Positions 1 to 7,769 of a stretch of DNA of 19,037 nt are shown here, one piece after another. Every line of letters starts with the position of its first letter. Positions within the stretch are counted from its first letter, which is position 1. The position numbers and the translations under genes were made by a program. Below the pieces are notes generated by a model, which saw only the letters and a program-made list of their open reading frames with translations, did no database searches and was not told the origin of the DNA. The DNA is from Tiamatella sp964451715 (GTDB taxonomy: Archaea; Thermoproteota; Thermoprotei_A; Sulfolobales; Acidilobaceae): NCBI GenBank assembly GCA_964451715.1, contig CAYVIZ010000024.1, forward strand, positions 1 through 19,037. The letters run 5' to 3'.

Positions 1-2082
1 ATACTCTACTTCGCGGGAGCCCTGTATACCTTTAACAGCTTACCTCCACTCCCAGACAGGGTAGAGACCCTCAACGGCACACTGCTGTTCACCAAGCAGG
101 ATATAGTGGAGGGCAAGAAGCTTGTGCAGAGATACGGCCTCCAAGACTACGGGAGCTTCCTGGGATTCGGAGGATACTTCGGGGTGGACTACACCGCATA
201 TACGGCGGAGATGATAAAAGAAAGTGCAGACCATATGAATACCACTGTGAACCCGGCTAGCGTGTCTATAGTAGAAAACAACGGTAAAACGGTGTTCAAG
301 GTAGGACCCGCTGTAGAGGAAGGCTATAATAGAGCCATAGAATACTTCTCAAACCTCTTCAGAGACAAATACGTAAACGATAGGCTTGCACTCGACAGGA
401 TCCTGACAGACCAGGATATAGCGAAGATAGTATCATACTTCACCTGGGGCTCGCTAATAGCCATAAAAGGATACACGAACGGGTTCCCCTATACGCCAGG
501 CCTAATAGAGCCTACCATGCACGCCACAAGGGCTACATGGATAACGATATTCACACTACTACTCGTAATAATGCCTATAGCAGGGTTCATAATACTCAAA
601 TTCATAGACTACTGGAGAGACGAGAGGATAACAGTCGAACTGCCTCCCCCATCCCCAGCCCAGAGAGTGGCGCTACTAGGGTTCCTGCTAGCCGTTATGG
701 GGCTGAGCATACAGGGTCTCCTAGGAGGATACCTTATGCACCTCTACGCCGAACCGGAGCTCTATGGTAAAGACCTCAGCGGCTTGCTGCCGTTCAACGT
801 GGCTAGAGGGCTCCACTATAACCTGGCTATACTGTGGATAGCAGTTTCCTGGGTGAGCTTCGCCCTCTTCGTACTCCCCTACCTAGGGCTCAGACTAACT
901 AAAACCCAGGCCCTGACAATACTAGGTGCAGGTGGGGCGGTGGCCGTAGTGGCTCTACTAGGCATATGGGCTAGCTACCTGGGTAAAATACCGAGCCCTC
1001 TATGGTTCATAGTGGGGAGTCAGGGGAGGCCTGTCGTGAGCATGGGGACACTCTGGCTTATACTTGTTGCAGGCCTTATAGGGTACCTGGCGATAGTTAC
1101 ATACAAGGTAGCCCTCCAGAATCAGTACCCGTTCAATGCTCTGCTCAAGATACTGGCAATAGGCCTCGGGGGGACTGCTCTAGGGGCCTTCGTGGGAGCG
1201 TTGCCTATAGTCAAGCCGTGGAGCCACTTCACGGTAGACGAGTATTTCAGGTGGATAACTATACACTCCTTCGTGGAGGGATTCTGGCCAGCTATAGTGG
1301 TGCCCATACTGTTGATACTCCTCGTCGTAGCCGGCATGGTGCCCCCTAGGCTCGCTGTAGCAGTGGCCGGGCTTGACGCTTCCCTAGAGATAGCGACTGG
1401 CATGATCGGGACTGCTCACCACTACTACTGGGGAGGAGAGCCCACGTTCTGGATGTATGTAGGCGCCGCGATATCGACGCTGGAGGTTCTTCCTATAGGC
1501 TTCCTTATAGCGTATACTATAGTGCTCTGGAAGAGGGGCCAGGTTTCAAACGAGCTCCAGAAAACCATACTTACATTCATAATGGTAGCCGCCTTCGGCG
1601 GCGCCATAGGTGTGATAGCGTTCGGCGCCGGTCTGATCAACATGCCTGTGGTTAACTACTATCTCCATGGAAGCCAGGGCACCATGGTGCATGCACACCT
1701 GGCAATGCCTTTAGCGTATGGCGTGCCGACGATGCTTATGTGGACAGTGGCATTCTACCTGTCAGGAGGCTTCACCGATAAAACGCTAGCACTTCTGAGG
1801 AAGGCTGTTGTACTTGTGGCTATAGGCTTCTATATACAGGTGTTCCTAAGCCTGGGGCTGCTGATGTATATACAGTTCGACAAAGGAGCAGAGGCTGGCT
1901 ACTGGGCTATAAAAAGCCTAGTGACGCCCGAGGGAAGCCTCGCCGGTATATGGGCTGACAGCCTTGTAGAGAAGATAGTATGGGCCCGGCTTGCGGGGGA
2001 TCTTATAGCGGCTTCAGGGATAGCTGTCTTCTTGTGGAGTATACTGAAAGGGTTCCCGAGGGCTTTTAGGGCTTCTTCCTAG
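1..2082 (+). CDS. norZ: Quinol-dependent nitric oxide reductase (qNOR), 5' partial
   Basis: This heme-copper-superfamily enzyme reduces 2 NO to N2O with quinol in the membrane. The frame is open from base 1, so the N-terminus (probably 50-80 residues with the first membrane helix) lies outside. The extracytoplasmic part carries the qNOR feature LFTKQDIVEGKK, then about a dozen membrane helices follow. Visible ligands by family pattern are: low-spin heme His in RGLHYNL (codon 814-816); FeB His and Glu in HSFVEG (1264-1266, 1276-1278); FeB His-His in GTAHHYYW (1417-1422); the conserved Glu of STLEVLP (1483-1485); and heme His residues in VHAHLA (1690-1692, 1696-1698). The fused N-terminal domain and lack of a cytochrome c heme motif point to qNOR rather than cNOR. 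Oddly, the second Glu expected four residues after the FeB Glu is Pro (1288-1290). A T-run follows the stop. Family assignment is firm; electron donor is inferred. Confidence 0.93.
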   Translation: MLYFAGALYTFNSLPPLPDRVETLNGTLLFTKQDIVEGKKLVQRYGLQDYGSFLGFGGYFGVDYTAYTAEMIKESADHMNTTVNPASVSIVENNGKTVFKVGPAVEEGYNRAIEYFSNLFRDKYVNDRLALDRILTDQDIAKIVSYFTWGSLIAIKGYTNGFPYTPGLIEPTMHATRATWITIFTLLLVIMPIAGFIILKFIDYWRDERITVELPPPSPAQRVALLGFLLAVMGLSIQGLLGGYLMHLYAEPELYGKDLSGLLPFNVARGLHYNLAILWIAVSWVSFALFVLPYLGLRLTKTQALTILGAGGAVAVVALLGIWASYLGKIPSPLWFIVGSQGRPVVSMGTLWLILVAGLIGYLAIVTYKVALQNQYPFNALLKILAIGLGGTALGAFVGALPIVKPWSHFTVDEYFRWITIHSFVEGFWPAIVVPILLILLVVAGMVPPRLAVAVAGLDASLEIATGMIGTAHHYYWGGEPTFWMYVGAAISTLEVLPIGFLIAYTIVLWKRGQVSNELQKTILTFIMVAAFGGAIGVIAFGAGLINMPVVNYYLHGSQGTMVHAHLAMPLAYGVPTMLMWTVAFYLSGGFTDKTLALLRKAVVLVAIGFYIQVFLSLGLLMYIQFDKGAEAGYWAIKSLVTPEGSLAGIWADSLVEKIVWARLAGDLIAASGIAVFLWSILKGFPRAFRASS

Positions 2083-2087
2083 TAAAC

Positions 2088-2096
2088 TCTTTTTTA
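2088..2096 (+). terminator. T-run terminator after norZ
   Basis: The sequence TCTTTTTTA begins six bases after the norZ stop codon. A run of six T without a required hairpin is the usual archaeal termination signal. It fits the end of the norZ transcript. Confidence 0.5.
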
Positions 2097-2231
2097 TCAA
2101 TCCCGTGTTTACTCCCCGGTTAACAATGAATCCCACACGATAAACCCTCGATACAAACTCCTTTTTAGTACAGGACTAAGTCAGGGGAAGGTCTTGTTTT
2201 TAGGTTTTCCTGATAATGTTATCTGTGTTAT
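2097..2231. other. Non-coding stretch, candidate sRNA promoter
   Basis: This first part of the 337-bp gap between norZ and the ABC importer has no credible reading frame. Two TATA-like stretches are present: CTTTTTAGTA (2161-2170) and GTTTTTAGG (about 2196-2204). The second lies about 28-36 bp before the 5' end of the downstream C/D sRNA, the expected distance for an archaeal promoter. Nothing else is recognisable. Confidence 0.35.
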
Positions 2232-2290
2232 GGGCGATGATTGGCTCCGGACGCTGAGTCTTAGTGAGGAGGCACGAGCGATCTGAGCCC
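2232..2290 (+). ncRNA. Box C/D guide sRNA (candidate 1)
   Basis: The architecture fits an archaeal 2'-O-methylation guide: C box GCGATGA (2234-2240; one mismatch to RTGATGA), 13-nt guide (2241-2253), perfect D' box CTGA (2254-2257), 6-nt spacer, C' box GTGAGGA (2264-2270), 12-nt guide (2271-2282), perfect D box CTGA (2283-2286). GGGC at the 5' end is complementary to GCCC directly after D, and TCTTTTC follows as a possible terminator. By the N+5 rule the targets would be CGUC(Cm)GGAGCCAA and AUCG(Cm)UCGUGCC; I could not place either in a known RNA. A caveat is that the four end pairs leave no room for the normal 3-nt kink-turn bulge, so the terminal fold is imperfect. Such RNAs act with L7Ae, Nop5 and fibrillarin. 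Confidence 0.66.
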
Positions 2291-2338
2291 TCTTTTCTGC
2301 TTCTTACCCCTCTCTGCCTAGGGGATGGCTGGGTAAGG

Positions 2339-2347
2339 TTTTTATTT
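2339..2347 (+). promoter_or_regulatory. TATA box of the ABC importer operon
   Basis: TTTTTATTT would place transcription start near 2368-2372, giving a leader of about 50 nt before the ATG at 2420. Just upstream is the inverted repeat TTACCC (2304-2309) / GGGTAA (2331-2336), with a nested CCCCT (2307-2311) / AGGGG (2320-2324). A palindrome GTAATTAC (2395-2402) lies in the leader. These may be regulator sites, but nothing proves it. Confidence 0.45.
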
Positions 2348-2419
2348 GATGGTGTGGTATACTTGTCTGCAGGTCTAGGTTATGGTGAACAGTGGTAATT
2401 ACTACTCTAGGTGGTAAAG

Positions 2420-3412
2420 ATGGATTCGGGTAAAATAATCGCGGCAGCCATACTAGTCCTCGTAGCCGCAGGCCTCGCCGCGGCTTCACTACTAAACCAT
2501 AAGGAGAAGCCTCATGTAACCGTGGCCACTATACAATTCGGTATATCTACACTCGACCTCATAGATTCCGGCCAGTACAAACCATCAAACATAGATATAG
2601 ATGTCATGAGGATACAGCTCGCCCCAGACGTTGCGACGGCACTGCTTAAAGGAGATGCCCAAGTGGCGATTCTACCGGTAGAGGTGGCTGCCAAGCTCTA
2701 CGAGAATGGAAACGACGTAGTCATAATAGCCATAGACATGTATCAGAACCAGGCCATCCTAGTGCCAGTGAACTCTACGCTGAAGACTCCAGCCGACCTC
2801 AAGGGGAAGACTGTGGCGGCCCCAGTGTCCAGCGGGAGCTTCGCAGTGTTCAAGTCCTACATGAAGACTATATACGGTCTCGACGTGCTTGAGCCAGGTG
2901 AAGATGGTAAGGGTGTACACGTGGTAAACACCAAGCCTGCCCAGGCACTAGACGCCGCTGTGAAGGGGGACGCTGACGCTGCAGTCGTTTGGGAGCCCAT
3001 AGTATCCAAGGCCCTCGCCTCAGGCAGGTTCAGGATACTGGCCAGCTTCCAGGATCTATGGAAGATGCTGGGCGGTAAGGGTGAGCCTGTCATGATAGCA
3101 TGGGTTGCCAGGGGAGACTGGGTTAGAAGCCATCCCGACCAGGTGGAGGCCCTGCTCGAGGCTAGACAGGCTGCCGCCAAGTTATGGGTCTCCAACAAGG
3201 ATGCAGTATACGATAGTATGAGGAAGCTCTATAATCTAGACGAGAAAACAATCACAACACTCTACGATAGGGTTGACATATGTACCGAGAGAAGATTAAC
3301 CAGCAGCCTGGTGGATAGTGTGAAGCAGGTTGTAAACCTGGCTTACCGGGGAGGATACCTGAAGACGGCCAGCATAGACTATAACAAGTTCCTCTACACC
3401 GGTGGCACATGA
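2420..3412 (+). CDS. ABC transporter substrate-binding protein, NitT/TauT (SsuA/NMT1-like) type
   Basis: A 330-residue extracytoplasmic binding protein. An N-terminal hydrophobic helix (about residues 5-25) has no lipobox cysteine, so it looks like an uncleaved signal anchor, common in archaea. The body shows the two-lobe pattern of the SsuA/NMT1 fold: an early beta strand VTVATIQFG, LLKGDAQVAILPVEVAAKL, then TPADLKGKTVAAPVSSGS and the domain-2 piece AAVKGDADAAVVWEP. ATG 2420 is chosen over GTG 2411 because GGTGGT (2411-2416) then forms a well-spaced SD. It is the first gene of a binding protein-permease-ATPase operon. The family imports nitrate, taurine, sulfonates, thiamine precursors and similar compounds; the substrate cannot be told here. 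Nearness to norZ suggests but does not show a nitrogen link. Confidence 0.88.
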   Translation: MDSGKIIAAAILVLVAAGLAAASLLNHKEKPHVTVATIQFGISTLDLIDSGQYKPSNIDIDVMRIQLAPDVATALLKGDAQVAILPVEVAAKLYENGNDVVIIAIDMYQNQAILVPVNSTLKTPADLKGKTVAAPVSSGSFAVFKSYMKTIYGLDVLEPGEDGKGVHVVNTKPAQALDAAVKGDADAAVVWEPIVSKALASGRFRILASFQDLWKMLGGKGEPVMIAWVARGDWVRSHPDQVEALLEARQAAAKLWVSNKDAVYDSMRKLYNLDEKTITTLYDRVDICTERRLTSSLVDSVKQVVNLAYRGGYLKTASIDYNKFLYTGGT

Positions 3413-3434
3413 AACTGGTGGTGGCGACCATTAT

Positions 3435-4190
3435 ATGGATCCATATAAGACTAGGAGCCTAGCCCAGCACTCAACAGTAATAGCCCTATTACTAGTGTCT
3501 TGGTGGCTTGCAAGCAGGTTCAGCGGGGACCTACTCCCAGGCCCCCTCGAGTCACTAGAGTGGATGGCATCAAGGGAGCCTCCAGGTAGGATTATATGGA
3601 ATGTAGCCATAACTGTTAAGAACAGCGTAGCCGGCTTCACACTGGCCTTCACGGCGGCTGTGGCCACACTGTTATTCTCTAGAGTAAACCTCTATACGAG
3701 GCTGCTGGTGGAGACGTTCAACGTATACGTGCAGAGCATATCTGCACTAGTCTGGATACTGGTTTTCCTCGTGATATTCGGGTTCAAGAGCCCGCTGCCG
3801 CCTATACTAGTCACGGCAGGCGTCTCTTATCCGATACTCCTCTCGAGCCTCCTGGAGGGCATGGAGACTGTTGACTCCAAGATAGTGGAGCTCTCCAAGC
3901 TCCTAGGGGCTACTAGGCTGCAATTATTCAGACACATATACCTCCCTGCGAGCATACCATTCGCAGTCGCCGGCAGCAGGGCGGCGCTCGGGGCAGCCCT
4001 CAGGATAAGCGTTGTGGCAGAGGCCTTCGGCTCCGCCGGCGGCATAGGATACATGCTGAACTACTACTTCGAAACCTATAACTACGCGGGAATGATGGGG
4101 TGGGCCCTTCTACTCGTAGTACTCATGGTGGCGCTCGACCGGGCTATACTGGCCCCCGTAGAGTCGAGGAGCAAGAGGTGGCTTCCTTGA
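3435..4190 (+). CDS. ABC transporter permease, SsuC/TauC-like
   Basis: A 251-residue membrane protein of the binding-protein-dependent transport permease family, with about six hydrophobic segments. The cytoplasmic EAA loop that docks on the ATPase is clear at residues about 152-171 (ELSKLLGATRLQLFRHIYLP). It forms the channel of the importer together with the flanking genes. ATG 3435 is preferred: GGTGGTGG (3417-3424) lies about 10 nt upstream. The longer GTG 3402 start has no SD and would overlap the binding-protein gene by 11 nt. It ends in a TGA that overlaps the start region of the ATPase gene, so the two are probably translationally coupled. Confidence 0.9.
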   Translation: MDPYKTRSLAQHSTVIALLLVSWWLASRFSGDLLPGPLESLEWMASREPPGRIIWNVAITVKNSVAGFTLAFTAAVATLLFSRVNLYTRLLVETFNVYVQSISALVWILVFLVIFGFKSPLPPILVTAGVSYPILLSSLLEGMETVDSKIVELSKLLGATRLQLFRHIYLPASIPFAVAGSRAALGAALRISVVAEAFGSAGGIGYMLNYYFETYNYAGMMGWALLLVVLMVALDRAILAPVESRSKRWLP

Positions 4191-4867
4191 TAGAAGTGGA
4201 AGGACTGACCGTGTACAAGGCGGGTCAGCCGGTGCTGAAGAACATCTCCATACGCATGGAGAAAGCCACGATAACCGGTATAGTGGGAGCGAACGGGGTC
4301 GGGAAAACCACCCTGCTACGGGTCATAGCTGGGCTTGAGGACGATTTTGAAGGCCGTGTAAAGGTAGAAGGCTCAGTAGCACTCGTACCCCAGGACGACC
4401 TGCTTCTGCCCTGGAAGAAGCTGTGGGAGAATATAGCTCTCCCATTGTTATTCAAGGGTGTGGCCCGCGGAGATGCTAGGAGGAAAGCCTTCGACGTAGG
4501 ACGCCGCCTAGGCCTCGGAGAGCACCTGGACAAGTATCCCAAGGAGGCAAGCGGGGGCACTAGGAGGAAGGCAGCCATAGCAAGGGCGCTGATCACAGGT
4601 GCGGATATCTTGCTCCTCGACGAGCCCTTCACCGGGCTCGACGTTGAGACCGTGGAGAACCTTGCAGGCATAATTAGGGAGCTCCGCGGCGAGGGTAGGA
4701 CGCTCCTAGTTGTTTCACACCAGTTATGGGAGCTTGCAGCGGTCTCTGACAGGGTTATAGTCCTTAGGGGCCCTCCGGGCAGAATAAGTGGTGACATAAG
4801 ATTTGGGGGAGGGGAGGGAATAGGTAGTAGGGTTGAACGGCTAGTGAAGGCTCTGAGGATGAGATAA
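4178..4867 (+). CDS. ABC transporter ATP-binding protein, SsuB/TauB-like
   Basis: The ATPase subunit (229 residues) that powers the importer. From the GTG start: Walker A GANGVGKT (37-44), Q-loop Gln72 in VPQDD, signature region ASGGT (124-128), Walker B ILLLDE (144-149) and the switch His181 in VVSHQ. The signature is degenerate, with A for L and T for Q in the usual LSGGQ, although the central SGG is kept. Two starts are plausible: GTG 4178 behind AGGAG (4167-4171), and TTG 4187, which overlaps the permease TGA and sits behind GAGGTG (4175-4180). Both give good spacing. The next gene is convergent, with its stop only 14 bp away. Confidence 0.9.
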   Translation: MASLIEVEGLTVYKAGQPVLKNISIRMEKATITGIVGANGVGKTTLLRVIAGLEDDFEGRVKVEGSVALVPQDDLLLPWKKLWENIALPLLFKGVARGDARRKAFDVGRRLGLGEHLDKYPKEASGGTRRKAAIARALITGADILLLDEPFTGLDVETVENLAGIIRELRGEGRTLLVVSHQLWELAAVSDRVIVLRGPPGRISGDIRFGGGEGIGSRVERLVKALRMR

Positions 4868-4881
4868 GGGGGGGAATGGAT

Positions 4882-5556
4882 CTAGGCTAACCCCACAGCT
4901 ATATGGGCAATAATGGGGACAGCAGAGGCTACTAGGGCTGTTCTCCACCTTGTCCCACCGCTTCTCACAAGTCCCCATGCCGTCATTATGTAGGTGAAAA
5001 GTGTTACTAGCAGAGAGGCACCGTACAGAGAGCCATTAAGGTGCAGCCCATATATGCTGGCGACTCCCAGTTTTTCCGGGCCTTCCGAGGCTGCTATGTA
5101 TCCGGGCTTGACAGCGTATGCTATTAGGCTTGAGAACCTTATCAGCAGTATGCCCAGATAGTCCGGTGCATCCCTTTCCATGAGTTTAACTGGGACGAGG
5201 ATGAGGATAGTGTCTAGGAAGCCTAGTATAAGTGCTGCGAGGAAGGGGTATAGGAATGCGGCGTAGAGTGAGGTAAACGCTGTGGAGAACGCCTCCCCTG
5301 GATGTAGGCCTGCTGCTTTCATGATTGCTCTCAGGAACCCTGCCAGGATTATTGCTAGTGTGCTTAGTAGTGAGAACCCTATGAACGCGTATAGGCTTGC
5401 CAGCGCCCTTACTCCGGGGGAGGACTCTCTTACTATTCTTCTAAGCCTGGCATAAGACTCCCTAGGCTTTAGTATCGTGTAGAGGGGGAGCAATAGTATC
5501 TTGAGCCCCAGCTTCAATGGTTTAGGGTTCACAGAGGTAGCCAAGACCGGGCCCAC
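4882..5556 (-). CDS. Yip1-like archaeal integral membrane protein
   Basis: A 224-residue protein of unknown function. A basic, amphipathic N-terminal stretch (residues about 10-45, with PLYTILKPRES) precedes about five hydrophobic helices at roughly 47-75, 90-122, 138-150, 172-195 and 200-222. This layout and the PxxxxxxPRE-like start resemble the Yip1 family of small membrane proteins, but no diagnostic motif is present. The GTG at 5556 has no strong SD; it lies about 25-35 bp from the T-rich TATA-like element at 5582-5597, fitting a very short leader. A TTG four codons in (5542-5544), behind GGTGG, is an alternative start. It is convergent with the ABC ATPase gene. No functional partner is evident. 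Confidence 0.72.
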   Translation of the reverse strand: MGPVLATSVNPKPLKLGLKILLLPLYTILKPRESYARLRRIVRESSPGVRALASLYAFIGFSLLSTLAIILAGFLRAIMKAAGLHPGEAFSTAFTSLYAAFLYPFLAALILGFLDTILILVPVKLMERDAPDYLGILLIRFSSLIAYAVKPGYIAASEGPEKLGVASIYGLHLNGSLYGASLLVTLFTYIMTAWGLVRSGGTRWRTALVASAVPIIAHIAVGLA

Positions 5557-5581
5557 CAGACTACTGTGGCTACGATATGGG

Positions 5582-5597
5582 GAATAAAAAAATAAAA
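5582..5597 (-). promoter_or_regulatory. T-rich element: pepA terminator and promoter of the Yip1-like gene
   Basis: On the minus strand this reads TTTTATTTTTTTATTC, a T4 and T7 run beginning about 13 nt after the aminopeptidase stop. It is a good archaeal terminator for that gene. It also resembles a TATA box at about -26 relative to a start near 5563, just before the GTG at 5556. One element may serve both. Confidence 0.5.
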
Positions 5598-5609
5598 CTT
5601 AGCCGAGGG

Positions 5610-7130
5610 CTAATCCTGTGTACTCCTCTTCTTCAGGTACTCGTAGGCTAGCCTCACGCCGAAGCCGGGGGATATGGATTTAGGCACGTATGGTGGCAGA
5701 TACTTCTCTCCTCCCCCCATGGGTATGGCTGTGCCGGCTATGTCTATATGGGTGAACGGGGTGTCCTTCGCGAAGTGCCTCAGGAATACTGCCGCCGTTA
5801 TGGATCCTCCCCACCTATCACCCACATGCTTCAGATCCGCCAGCTCGCTCTTCAAAGCCTTCTTGTATGTGTCGTCTGTAGGCATCTTCCACAGCTTCTC
5901 CCCCGTGACTTTAGAAGCTTCCAGGAGGACTTGTTCTCCCTCACTATTCCAGTTGAAGAGGCCGGCGTAGACGTGGGCCAATGCTACCACGATAGCACCG
6001 GTTAGCGTTGAGAACTCTATTATCTCCCTGGCGCCAAGGTCTTTGCGGGCGTATGCTATGGCGTCAGCCAGCACCATACGGCCCTCGGCGTCGGTGTTTA
6101 TCACCTCTACCCTCGTACCATCATACATCTCTACTATGTCTCCCGGCCTATATGCCCCGCCGTCGGGCATGTTCATGGCTGCCGGGAGGAGGGCGTACAA
6201 GTGTATGGGTAGCTTCATCTTAGCGGCTGCGTAGAAGGCGCCTAGGGCGGCCGCGCCGCCTGCCTTGTCGTGTCTCATGGATTCCATCCCGTGGCTGGGC
6301 TTTATGCTTATGCCGCCGCTGTCGAAGCATAGGGTTTTGCCGACTATGGCGTAGGGTCCCTTGCTGCCTCCCTTGTACTCGAGGACTATGAGGCGGGGCT
6401 TGACCTCTGCGCCCTGGCCCACGGATACTAGTCCTCCCATACCCATCTTCTTGGCTTCCTCGAATCCTATCACTTTAATGCTCACGTTCTCAAGGAGCTG
6501 GGCCAGTTGGCGCGCGTGCCTCTCCACGTGCTCCGGCGTCATCTTATTACTGGGAGCTGTAGCCACGTCTCTAGCTATGTAGACTGCTTCAACCAGGGTC
6601 TTGGCCTCCTCCACCACCTGAGGGTTGCCTGTTCTTGATACGAGTGTTATGGATGTGAGCTTCCTCTTAGCCTCGCTCTTGAATGCTTCCAGCCTATACG
6701 CGGCTAGCCCCGCTGCGACTAGGGCTTCCCTGAGGGCTAGATCCTCCTGTAGACCGAGTGGGTTGGAGTATAGTATTTCCAGCTCCTCGCTCTTCTCCAC
6801 TTCCAAGGATACTATAGCTCCAATACTAGACCTCAAAGCTTCAAGCTTGGATGCCTCGTCCTCCAGCTTGCCTATATCCCCTAGGCTGGAGATTATCACT
6901 CTGTGCGGCGGTGTTGATCTGTGGAAGACATGGGTTTCACCTTGTTCTCCCTTGTAGCCGGCCGCGTCGAGGAGTGGTTTGAAATCCTCGCCGATGAGCT
7001 CCTTGACTCGGGGCAGCCATTCCTCGGGTACTACTATTTCCCCATCCTTCTTGTAGACCATGACTCCGAGTGTTTTGGAGAGACTAGGCTCTCCGGATAA
7101 GCCGAGTAGGGGTGGCCTAGTGAATATCAA
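5610..7130 (-). CDS. pepA: Leucyl aminopeptidase, peptidase family M17
   Basis: A cytosolic two-metal aminopeptidase (506 residues, normal for the family) that removes N-terminal residues from peptides and usually forms hexamers. The C-terminal catalytic half is fully conserved. Candidate metal ligands are Lys265, Asp270, Asp288, Asp347 and Glu349 (motifs VGKTLCFDSGG, MRHDKAG, NTDAEGR). Catalytic Lys277 and Arg351 are also present, each five residues before the E. coli PepA numbering as I recall it. The N-terminal domain (about 1-170) is poorly conserved, as is usual. The TTG start at 7130 is backed by AGGTG seven nt upstream, and a TATA box CTTTATATT lies at 7171-7179. It is downstream of the dcd operon but has its own promoter. 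Confidence 0.94.
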   Translation of the reverse strand: MIFTRPPLLGLSGEPSLSKTLGVMVYKKDGEIVVPEEWLPRVKELIGEDFKPLLDAAGYKGEQGETHVFHRSTPPHRVIISSLGDIGKLEDEASKLEALRSSIGAIVSLEVEKSEELEILYSNPLGLQEDLALREALVAAGLAAYRLEAFKSEAKRKLTSITLVSRTGNPQVVEEAKTLVEAVYIARDVATAPSNKMTPEHVERHARQLAQLLENVSIKVIGFEEAKKMGMGGLVSVGQGAEVKPRLIVLEYKGGSKGPYAIVGKTLCFDSGGISIKPSHGMESMRHDKAGGAAALGAFYAAAKMKLPIHLYALLPAAMNMPDGGAYRPGDIVEMYDGTRVEVINTDAEGRMVLADAIAYARKDLGAREIIEFSTLTGAIVVALAHVYAGLFNWNSEGEQVLLEASKVTGEKLWKMPTDDTYKKALKSELADLKHVGDRWGGSITAAVFLRHFAKDTPFTHIDIAGTAIPMGGGEKYLPPYVPKSISPGFGVRLAYEYLKKRSTQD

Positions 7131-7170
7131 GGCTTTACACCTAGTATTGAATTATGTTATATTTGCATGG

Positions 7171-7179
7171 AATATAAAG
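7171..7179 (-). promoter_or_regulatory. TATA box of pepA
   Basis: CTTTATATT on the minus strand, within the AT-rich 80-bp gap between dcd and pepA. It predicts a start near 7147-7150 and a leader of about 20 nt that still contains the AGGTG SD of pepA. Confidence 0.55.
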
Positions 7180-7210
7180 AATGCATTATTACCAGGGAGA
7201 TACAAACGCT

Positions 7211-7738
7211 TCAGGTGTGGAAGATCTTGGGGAGCCTCACACCCCTCTGGCCCTGGTACTTGCCGTCGTAGGGCTTCTCCGCGGGCCTGTCCAGCTTGAC
7301 TAGTACGAGGTGTATAAACCTCTCGCCCGGATAGAGCCTCACAGGGTATTCTCCCCCTACAACCTCTATGGTTAGCTCACCCTGGAAGCCGGCGTCGACT
7401 ACTGTGGCTGGTATGAAGAGACCCAGCCTGGCATAGGTCGACCTCAGGTTCACGAGTCCCGCCACATCGTTTGGAAGGCCCACATACTCGGCGGTATGGA
7501 GCAGTATATGCTCGTGGGGGTATACAACGAAAGAATCATACTCGCCGCATTCATAGTAGTCCTCGGGGAGCCCACCCTTCCTCACGTCGAGTATGTTCCA
7601 TACACGTTTGAGCCTGCAGAACATCCTGCCAAGCCTGAGGTCTACACCGTTCTCCCTAACAGTATCATCCTGGATAGGGTCTATTACAAGCCTCCCCTCG
7701 GATACGAGGCTCTTTATAGTGGCGTCACTGAGTATCAA
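7211..7738 (-). CDS. dcd: dCTP deaminase / dUTPase-family protein
   Basis: A 175-residue trimeric dUTPase-superfamily enzyme that makes dUTP (or dUMP in bifunctional archaeal forms) from dCTP, or hydrolyses dUTP. It supplies dTMP precursors and keeps uracil out of DNA. Motifs in order: N-terminal ILSDATIKSLV and ENGVDLRLG (30-37), LRSTYARLGLF (98-108), VVDAGFQGELTIE (113-125, with Glu125 in the place of the catalytic glutamate), RLYPGERFIHLVL (134-146) and the C-terminal nucleotide lid KYQGQRGV (160-167). Sequence alone does not separate deaminase-only from bifunctional forms. The TTG start at 7738 follows GGAGG with 9-nt spacing. It is the last gene of the nnrD-cutA-HD-dcd set, and a 12-bp hairpin precedes it. 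Confidence 0.9.
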   Translation of the reverse strand: MILSDATIKSLVSEGRLVIDPIQDDTVRENGVDLRLGRMFCRLKRVWNILDVRKGGLPEDYYECGEYDSFVVYPHEHILLHTAEYVGLPNDVAGLVNLRSTYARLGLFIPATVVDAGFQGELTIEVVGGEYPVRLYPGERFIHLVLVKLDRPAEKPYDGKYQGQRGVRLPKIFHT

Positions 7739-7769
7739 GACCAGTTTCCTCCAGGAGCCCGTGCAGGCC

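Noticed and set aside
1..2082. Heme-copper oxygen reductase (cytochrome oxidase subunit I) instead of NO reductase
   Set aside because: The qNOR N-terminal LFTKQDI segment, the VEG FeB glutamate and GTAHHYYW are NOR features, and no crosslinked His-Tyr pattern of oxidases is seen.
2088..2410. Search for tRNA genes, CRISPR repeats or insertion-sequence ends in the longest gap
   Set aside because: No T-loop GTTCRANNC pattern with an acceptor stem, no spaced direct repeats and no transposase remnants were visible here or in other gaps.
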